Below are positions 6,919-8,883 of a stretch of 8,883 bases of DNA, piece after piece. Position 1 is the first letter of the stretch. Each line of letters begins with the position of its first letter. A program made the position numbers and the translations under genes. The notes under the pieces are model-generated. The model saw nothing but the letters and a program-made list of their open reading frames with translations. It was not told where the DNA came from and did not search any database. This stretch comes from Microbacteriaceae bacterium UBA4731 (lineage in GTDB: Bacteria > Actinomycetota > Actinomycetes > Actinomycetales > Microbacteriaceae), in contig DHJB01000069.1 in NCBI GenBank assembly GCA_002404115.1, positions 11,870-20,752 on the forward strand, in the 5' to 3' direction.

Positions 6919-7560
6919 CTAGGGCTGTTCCCGCACCGCCTCCATGCCGTCCTGCACCTCGAAGTCACCCGTGCTAAACGCCTTCGGGCGCAGTGTCAGG
7001 CAGACCGCCCCGGCACCGGTCTGCTCGCAGCCGACCAGCGTGAAGCCCGACGGAGCCGTGTCGGCCTCGAAGAGCCGCCTGCCCTGGCCGACCACCACGG
7101 GGAAATAGAACAGCCGGTATTCGTCCACCAGGCCCGCGTCGTGCAGCGCGTGCGCCAGTTTGCAGCTGCCGTGCACCTGCAGCTCGCGTCCCGGTTGGGC
7201 CTTCAACTTCGCCACAGCGTCCAGCACGTCGGTCGACAGCACGGTTGACTTGGTCCACGTCGGATTCACGAGTGTGGTGGAGGCGACGTACTTCGGAAGG
7301 TTGTTGAGGGCCTGGGCCACGTCGTTCTCCGGGTCGGTGATCTGTTCCCAGTACGGCTGAAACAGCTGGAAGGTGGTCCGTCCGAGTAGGAAGGCGTCGG
7401 CTTCGGCGAACCAGCCGGAGACGATCCGGCCCATGCCCTCATCGGCGAGCGGGACGAGCCAGCAGCCGCGCTCGAAGCCGCCGGACGTGTCCTCTTCCCT
7501 GCCGCCGGGGCCCTGCATGACCCCGTCCAGGGTGAGGGAGGTGTTGACTGTGAGCTTCAT
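6919..7560 (-). CDS. Dihydrofolate reductase / RibD C-terminal domain family protein
   Basis: This 213-residue single-domain protein shares the fold of the C-terminal reductase domain of RibD and of bacterial dihydrofolate reductase, and probably uses NAD(P)H. MKLTVNTSLTLDGVMQGPGG (residues 1-20) is the characteristic N-terminus. LLGRTTFQLFQPYW (58-71), PKYVAST (89-95), LQVHGSCKLAHAL (127-139) and DEYRLFYFPVVVGQGRRLFE (146-165) follow in the usual order. Stand-alone members are common in actinobacteria and mostly have no assigned substrate, so neither true DHFR nor riboflavin activity should be assumed. The ATG at 7560 is chosen for its family N-terminus and AGAGG about seven bases upstream; an upstream extension to 7638 looks like non-coding translation. 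It begins 74 bases after the methyltransferase stop on the same strand and may share its transcript. Confidence 0.9.
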   Translation of the reverse strand: MKLTVNTSLTLDGVMQGPGGREEDTSGGFERGCWLVPLADEGMGRIVSGWFAEADAFLLGRTTFQLFQPYWEQITDPENDVAQALNNLPKYVASTTLVNPTWTKSTVLSTDVLDAVAKLKAQPGRELQVHGSCKLAHALHDAGLVDEYRLFYFPVVVGQGRRLFEADTAPSGFTLVGCEQTGAGAVCLTLRPKAFSTGDFEVQDGMEAVREQP

Positions 7561-7634
7561 CGTCGGCCTCTCGTGGTGAGTGGCAGCCCGGGTGGCTGCG
7601 TTCACGCCCAGCGTCGTCCGGGGCCGAAAGGCTG

Positions 7635-8426
7635 TCAACCGTTGGCTGTTCCAATGACGACGGTGGCGTCCAGCTCGTCGGAATGTTCCACCCGTGGGGT
7701 CAGCCCGATGCCGGCGAAGATGTCGGCCGTGTGCGGCGCCTGGCGCTTACTCGTCTCGACCAGCAGGTATCCGCCGGGCGCCAGCCAGAATGGCGCGGCG
7801 GCGGCTACCCGCCGCTGCACGTCGAGCCCGTCCCCACCGCCGTCGAGCGCCACCCTGGCCTCGTGGATGCGGGCCTCCGGGGGCATCCGCTCGATTGCCT
7901 CGGTGGGCACGTAGGGAGCGTTGGCGACGAGGATGTCGACGCGGCCTCGCAGCGCGGCGGGGAGCGGCTCGACGAGGTCGCCTTCGAACACCTCACCCCG
8001 GCCGTCGGCGAGGTTGCGACGGGCGCACCGGACCGCGGCGGGGTCGATGTCGGTGGCGTACAACTCGACCGAGGGAGCGGCGGAGAGCAGCGCGGCGCCG
8101 ACCGCGCCGGAGCCGCAGCACACGTCGACGACGACGGCTCCCGGCCGGCACAGCGCGACGGCCTCGCGGACGAGGAACTCGGTGCGGCGGCGGGGCACGA
8201 AGACCCCGGGGTCTACCGCGATCCGTCGGCCGCAGAACTCCGCCCAGCCGAGGATGTGTTCCAGGGGGAGGCCGACGATACGGCGGTCGACCATGGCGGC
8301 GAGTTCCGCCGGCGTCCGGGCCGCGGAGATGAGCAGGTCTGCCTCATCCTCGGCAAAGACACAGCCGGCGGCTCGAAGCCTGGTGATGATGACGGATACA
8401 GGGAGAGCTGAGGGAGTACCTGGCAT
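7635..8426 (-). CDS. Putative protein N5-glutamine methyltransferase (PrmC-related)
   Basis: This 263-residue class I SAM-dependent methyltransferase resembles PrmC/HemK, which methylates the GGQ glutamine of release factors, but belongs to a related actinobacterial subgroup. An N-terminal helical region (about 10-65) contains LPLEHILGWAEFCGRRIAVD. FVPRRRTEFLV (76-86) is the motif preceding the SAM fold. Motif I is VVDVCCGSGAVG (99-110), and ATDIDPAAVRCARRN (124-138) is the SAM ribose-binding region. The catalytic signature is NAPY (169-172) where canonical PrmC has NPPY. The C-terminal strand GGYLLVETS is present. The ATG at 8426 is chosen because AAAGG lies seven bases upstream; an in-frame GTG at 8468 lacks a binding site. 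The target protein may be a release factor or another substrate. It heads a probable two-gene unit with the reductase-like gene. Confidence 0.88.
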   Translation of the reverse strand: MPGTPSALPVSVIITRLRAAGCVFAEDEADLLISAARTPAELAAMVDRRIVGLPLEHILGWAEFCGRRIAVDPGVFVPRRRTEFLVREAVALCRPGAVVVDVCCGSGAVGAALLSAAPSVELYATDIDPAAVRCARRNLADGRGEVFEGDLVEPLPAALRGRVDILVANAPYVPTEAIERMPPEARIHEARVALDGGGDGLDVQRRVAAAAPFWLAPGGYLLVETSKRQAPHTADIFAGIGLTPRVEHSDELDATVVIGTANG

Positions 8427-8427
8427 G

Positions 8428-8461
8428 GGAGAGCCTTTCGGTGCGCCGATGGGCGCTCTCC
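8428..8461 (-). promoter_or_regulatory. Hairpin overlapping the methyltransferase ribosome binding site
   Basis: In the mRNA sense, GGAGAGC (8461-8455) is complementary to GCTCTCC (8434-8428), which sits between the AAAGG binding site and the AUG at 8426. A competing inner stem, GCGCC with GGCGC around a four-base loop (8443-8456), shares two bases with the outer one. The two pairings cannot both form fully, so the region could switch between states that expose or hide the start. Confidence 0.35.
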
Positions 8462-8468
8462 GGGGCAC

Positions 8469-8537
8469 CTAGCTCAGGCGAACCGTACGGCCGTGACGAG
8501 GGAGCACCCGACCTGATGTAGCGGTAATGGGACTCAC
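8469..8537 (-). other. Possible 22-codon leader frame behind a perfect Shine-Dalgarno sequence
   Basis: GGAGGAGGTGA (8544-8534) is an excellent match to the anti-Shine-Dalgarno end of 16S rRNA. The only start near it in an open frame is the GTG inside it (8537-8535), giving VSPITATSGRVLPRHGRTVR plus LS and TAG at 8471-8469. The spacing from GGAGG to GTG is only two or three bases, which is shorter than usual. The stop lies 42 bases before the methyltransferase ATG. It could be a leader peptide or a chance purine run. Confidence 0.2.
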
Positions 8538-8638
8538 CTCCTCCGGCGACTCGTTCTGGAAAAACCAATGCTACTCCGCGGCCCTCAGTGATCGCGCGCT
8601 GTCGCGGTTTGAGTTGCGGACAGATCACCTTCGCGCAC

Positions 8639-8670
8639 ACACCTTCGCGCGCGCGACGAAGGTGTTTTTT
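8639..8670 (+). terminator. Hairpin with T-tract (intrinsic terminator for plus-strand transcription)
   Basis: ACACCTTCG (8639-8647) pairs perfectly with CGAAGGTGT (8657-8665) around a nine-base G/C-rich loop, followed by six T (8665-8670). The T-tract lies on the plus strand, though no plus-strand gene is seen upstream. The SDR gene ends 27 bases to the right on the minus strand, and on that strand the hairpin is preceded by A6 but not followed by T. It may still mark the 3' end of that gene, or block antisense transcription into it. Confidence 0.65.
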
Positions 8671-8696
8671 CCGTTACTCAACTCTCTGGAGCGAGG

Positions 8697-8883
8697 CTAC
8701 CAAGAGGCGGGCTTGTAGTCCTTGAGGAAGACACCACAGAGGTCTTCGCCGGCCTCGCCGCGCACGATCGGGTCGTACACCCGCGCCGCGCCGTCGACAA
8801 GGTCGAGGGGGGCGTGGAAGCCCTCCTCGGCCAGGCGAACCTTCGTCGGGTGCGGACGTTCGTCGGTGATCCAGCCGGTGTCG
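8697..8883 (-). CDS. C-terminal part of a probable short-chain dehydrogenase/reductase
   Basis: The frame enters from the right edge and ends in TAG at 8699-8697, giving 61 residues. It includes WITDERPHPTKVRLAEEGFH, APLDLVDGAARVYDPIVRGE and GEDLCGVFLKDYKPASW. The ending VYDPI...G.FLKDY.P..W is one I associate with actinobacterial NAD(P)-dependent SDR oxidoreductases of about 300 residues. The cofactor-binding Gly motif and catalytic Tyr-x-x-x-Lys would lie outside the window, so the assignment rests on the C-terminal pattern alone. High-GC codon use continues to the stop, so it is a real coding end. Confidence 0.55.
   Translation of the reverse strand, partial: DTGWITDERPHPTKVRLAEEGFHAPLDLVDGAARVYDPIVRGEAGEDLCGVFLKDYKPASW

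Larger units (their letters stand above)
8427..8696. other. Non-coding region upstream of the methyltransferase gene
   Basis: About 270 bases separate the methyltransferase start from the stop of the next gene on the same strand. The stretch holds a hairpin around the methyltransferase ribosome binding site, a possible 22-codon leader frame, a candidate -10 box TAGCAT on the minus strand (8568-8573), and a hairpin with T-tract at 8639-8670. An 11-base direct repeat CACCTTCGCGC occurs at 8626-8636 and 8640-8650. A 63-codon plus-strand frame (8527-8718) crosses the hairpin and shows no family features, so I do not call it. Confidence 0.6.

Noticed and set aside
8462..8543. Plus-strand resemblance to a TPP riboswitch (ACCTGAT, TAAT, GGGA in order)
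   Set aside because: The CTGAGA core and the P1 closing stem are missing, the spacing is several bases short, and no plus-strand thiamine gene follows. A covariance-model scan would settle it.
8527..8718. 63-codon plus-strand frame
   Set aside because: It reads through the hairpin and T-tract and into the end of the SDR gene on the other strand, has no ribosome binding site, and shows no recognisable features.

Overview
The window is high-GC, densely coded DNA from an actinobacterium. Protein content (an M1 aminopeptidase of the actinobacterial PepN type, a GlbO-type group II truncated haemoglobin, a DUF2332 protein, an actinobacterial PrmC-related methyltransferase), -10 elements of TANNNT type lying 6-9 bases before start codons, and heavy G/C third positions all fit this. 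The flavour is that of Microbacteriaceae, but the family is an inference from protein style, not a search result.

Left block (1-5281, all minus strand). In transcription order: pepN, a MscS-type mechanosensitive channel, a group II truncated haemoglobin (glbO type), and an FAD-binding dehydrogenase that runs off the left edge. The haemoglobin start codon lies inside the last codons of the channel gene (11-base overlap), and the dehydrogenase follows 48 bases later, so these three are probably one transcript. Between pepN and the channel is a 157-base gap that holds a strong inverted repeat (21 bp perfect arms, extendable) and a likely channel promoter.

Middle block (5282-6893, plus strand). 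A 116-base divergent promoter region separates pepN from a DUF2332 protein whose -10 box sits 6 bases before its ATG, suggesting leaderless mRNA. DUF2332 carries a perfect-to-near-perfect 12 bp x 3 tandem repeat in its coding sequence. It is followed by a small glyoxalase/VOC protein gene interrupted by a one-base frameshift in a run of five G.

Right block (6919-8883, minus strand). A RibD-C/dihydrofolate-reductase-like protein lies downstream of a PrmC-related putative N5-glutamine methyltransferase. Then comes a 270-base non-coding stretch with a well-formed hairpin plus T-tract, and the C-terminal end of a probable short-chain dehydrogenase entering from the right edge.

I see no rRNA, tRNA, CRISPR, insertion sequence, prophage or defence system. 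The window is mostly ordinary chromosomal gene content. The most useful second looks are the VOC frameshift, the inverted repeat at 2629-2716, the two in-frame tandem repeats, and the leader region upstream of the methyltransferase.
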